A stretch of DNA of 34,945 bases from Deltaproteobacteria bacterium. GTDB taxonomy: Bacteria; SAR324; XYD2-FULL-50-16. The notes below the pieces were generated by a model. The model saw only the letters and a program-made list of their open reading frames with translations. It was not told the origin of the DNA and made no database searches. Positions 32,984 to 34,945 of the stretch are shown here, piece by piece. The stretch lies in contig JAOUME010000014.1 of NCBI GenBank assembly GCA_029881655.1, positions 1 to 34,945 of the forward strand, read 5' to 3'. The position numbers and the translations under genes were made by a program. How positions within the stretch are numbered: position 1 is the stretch's first letter; the number at the start of each line of letters is the position of its first letter.

Positions 32984-34324
32984 TTAAACACTCCTTTCGG
33001 GCTGGTTTTTAGATTTATCCCGGAAAAATATTCTAATCGGCGTTCCTTCAAATCCGAAGTACTGGCGGAACTGGTTTGCAACGTATCTCTGATAGGATAC
33101 ATTGATCGTCTCGGGATGGTTTGAGGTGATTATAAAGGTCGGGGGACAGGTCGTGACCTGGGTGCTGTAAAAGATTTTGGTCCGGTTTTTACCTTTTGAA
33201 GGCGGACTGTGTCTGGCGGTGATCGTCTGGATGATTTTATTTAAATCAGAGGTCTGGATTCTTTTGCTGTATTGCCCGTAGACCTCCAGAACCTTATCCA
33301 TGACCTGAGTGACGCGCTGTCCCGACTTGGCGCTGACAAAAATAATCGGCGCGAAAGTCAAAAACGCGAGCTTATCGAAGATCTCGGCTCTCATCTTCTC
33401 TAAGGTGGTGCTGTCTTTTTCGATAAGATCCCATTTGTTGACCAAAATCACCAGCGATTTCCCCCTCTCCAGAATATAACCCGCAATTCTGGCGTCCTGT
33501 TCGACCACCCCCAAGGTCGCGTCCAATACCAGCAAGACGACATCGCTACGCTCAATGCTCCTGATCGAGGCGATCATGCTGTATTTCGAGATCAGCTGAC
33601 TGACCCGGCTTTTTTTCTGTATCCCTGCGGTGTCGATGAGCCGGATGGGTCTCTTGCGAAACTGAATCAGGTGGTCTACCGGGTCTCGGGTGGTGCCGGG
33701 TTCGTCGTGGACGATCTGCCTTTCGACCTGCAAAAAACGGTTGGTCAGCGATGATTTGCCGACATTCGGTCTGCCGATGATCGAGATGGAAAGGGTCTCG
33801 GCCGCCGCTTCCTTCTTGTCCTTTTCCTTGATCTCAGGGAAATCCCGGGCTATTTTCTCGAAAAGATCCGTGAGGCCGCGGCCATGCGCGGCAGAAATCG
33901 TAAAGACCTCCTCGGCTCCGGATTCGTAAAACTCGGCGGCTTCGCTCTCGTGAGACTCGCCATCGACCTTGTTGACGATAAAATAAACCGGTTTCTCCGA
34001 TTTTCTTAAAAAGGAGTAGATGCTTTGGTCCTGGATGGTCCAGCCGGCCTTTCGGTCCAGTAGAAACAAGATGGCGTCGGCTTCCTCCACCGCCAGCTGA
34101 GACTGCTGACGCATCAGCTTGGGGATGGTATCGGAAACATCCGGCTCGAAACCGCCGGTATCGACCAGGATGAAATGATAATCCTTGTAATCGATGATCG
34201 CCGTATTCCGGTCCCGGGTCACACCCGGCTCTTCATGCACGATTGCGATGTGTTTACGGCAAAGTCGGTTAAATAAGGTCGATTTGCCAACATTGGGTTT
34301 CCCGACCAGGGCAAAGATGATCAT
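32984..34324 (-). CDS. der: GTPase Der (EngA), ribosome assembly
   Basis: Essential GTPase for 50S ribosome maturation. The 446-residue product has the tandem G domains unique to Der: first GKPNVGKST (7-15) with DTGGF and NKVD, then GRPNVGKSS near residue 180 with DTAG and NKWD, followed by a KH-like C-terminal domain (SPPSKGKNRTKIFYSTQ ... TINVSYQRYVANQFRQYFGF ... PIRIFFRDKSKN). Complete and typical in length. It is the first gene of the der-exbB-exbD-glycosyltransferase run; about 170 bases separate it from the mutL gene upstream. Confidence 0.97.
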   Translation of the reverse strand: MIIFALVGKPNVGKSTLFNRLCRKHIAIVHEEPGVTRDRNTAIIDYKDYHFILVDTGGFEPDVSDTIPKLMRQQSQLAVEEADAILFLLDRKAGWTIQDQSIYSFLRKSEKPVYFIVNKVDGESHESEAAEFYESGAEEVFTISAAHGRGLTDLFEKIARDFPEIKEKDKKEAAAETLSISIIGRPNVGKSSLTNRFLQVERQIVHDEPGTTRDPVDHLIQFRKRPIRLIDTAGIQKKSRVSQLISKYSMIASIRSIERSDVVLLVLDATLGVVEQDARIAGYILERGKSLVILVNKWDLIEKDSTTLEKMRAEIFDKLAFLTFAPIIFVSAKSGQRVTQVMDKVLEVYGQYSKRIQTSDLNKIIQTITARHSPPSKGKNRTKIFYSTQVTTCPPTFIITSNHPETINVSYQRYVANQFRQYFGFEGTPIRIFFRDKSKNQPERSV

Positions 34325-34491
34325 TTAGTCTTGGGTAATTGATGAATAATAAGATGCCCGGTTTATGAAATAAACGCCTGGGTTTTAATTTGAAATGTAT
34401 TGGATTTTAAGAAAATTGTGAAGGGGATTTGTTTTTTTAGAGGAATTTAAAATGAACCGGGTTAATTACCGCGCGCATATCGACGGGGAAT

Positions 34492-34945
34492 TCATAAAAT
34501 CCGTTTGAATCTTTTATCTAAGTCCCGAAGGCTGATTTCGATCAGAACGGGTCTGCCATGGGGGCAATAAACCTGGAGGTCCAGATTCTCCAGCTGATCG
34601 GCCAGGGACTGCATCTCTTTTTGGCTTAGGCTCTGGCCCGCCCTGACGGAGGAGTGACAAGCGATTTTTTCAAAGACCTCATTATAGAAGACTTCCAGTT
34701 TACCTGACTTGCCGAATCGGGCGATTTCATTTAAGACATCCCGGATCACCTCTCCAATATCCTGATCCTTCAGCACAAAAGGGATTTCCTTGACGCTGTA
34801 ATCGTTACCCCCGAAATGCTCGATGACGAAACCGAGCTTGGCCCAGGATTCCTGGTATAGCTCCAGCAAGAGTCCGTCCTGGGGCGGGAGTTCCAGGAGT
34901 TGCGGGATCATCAGGGGATGCGTGGCCAGGCTGTTGGAATAAAAC
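34492..34945 (-). CDS. mutL: DNA mismatch repair protein MutL, C-terminal end (truncated by window)
   Basis: The frame is open to the right edge of the window (FYSNSLATHPLMIPQLLELP), so only the C-terminal ~150 residues are seen. They match the MutL dimerisation domain: HPLMIPQLLELPPQ, then FVIEHFGGNDYSVKEIPFVL, ACHSSVRAGQSLSQKEM and VYCPHGRPVLIEIS near the end. CPHGRP is the conserved C-terminal motif in MutL proteins with endonuclease activity, as is the ACHSSVRAG segment; the DQHAxxE motif lies upstream of the window and cannot be checked. Confidence 0.9.
   Translation of the reverse strand, partial: FYSNSLATHPLMIPQLLELPPQDGLLLELYQESWAKLGFVIEHFGGNDYSVKEIPFVLKDQDIGEVIRDVLNEIARFGKSGKLEVFYNEVFEKIACHSSVRAGQSLSQKEMQSLADQLENLDLQVYCPHGRPVLIEISLRDLDKRFKRIL

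Overview
The window looks like a chromosomal segment of a Gram-negative bacterium. It carries an ExbB/ExbD pair, a lipopolysaccharide-core-type glycosyltransferase, outer-envelope proteases and an exported lipoprotein carbonic anhydrase. The housekeeping genes have mid-range base composition, while the accessory blocks are clearly AT-rich or GC-rich. No taxonomic marker that I can place securely is present; a deep proteobacterial or Desulfobacterota/SAR324-like lineage is only a guess.

Layout. 1-846: 3' end of a secreted repeat protein. 992-1151: tRNA-Asp and tRNA-Val. 1239-4342: the trigger factor-clpP-clpX operon (minus strand), in which the ClpP lacks both the catalytic serine and histidine. 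4709-6202: an exported lipoprotein with two alpha-carbonic anhydrase domains. 6394-9177: a racemase/DUF1611 gene pair lying between two identical 71-bp direct repeats. 9291-11322: an M14 acyl-amino-acid hydrolase and a YitT-family membrane protein.

11.8-16.2 kb is an AT-rich accessory block. It holds an orphan amino-acid-type periplasmic binding protein, a hybrid histidine kinase, a short overlapping ORF that looks like the kinase's detached C-terminal module, and a frameshifted IS256-type transposase remnant. 16.4-19.2 kb is a GC-rich cassette (pentaheme cytochrome c plus a TVP38-rhodanese fusion) bounded by two inverted copies of a ~125-bp element with its own CCGTGAAACAT ends. 19443-23363 is a 3.9-kb island at a tRNA-Gly gene. 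A 58-bp direct repeat containing the 3' part of the tRNA marks both ends, a truncated integrase-like ORF lies near the tRNA end, and the cargo is two unrecognised AT-rich genes (a membrane protein and a soluble protein).

23.3-34.9 kb returns to backbone: a six-tRNA cluster (Pro, Arg, His, Arg, Leu, Gly in transcription order), rph, a small protein with a HEPN-like RNx3H motif, a Cys-rich small protein, a pitrilysin-family protease, fxsA, a CtpA-type protease, a standalone Hpt protein, and the minus-strand operon der-exbB-exbD-glycosyltransferase, with the C-terminal part of mutL at the right edge.

The observations most worth following are the catalytically degenerate ClpP between tig and clpX, the two-gene unknown cargo of the tRNA-Gly island, the inverted-repeat-bounded redox cassette, and the direct-repeat-flanked racemase/DUF1611 pair.
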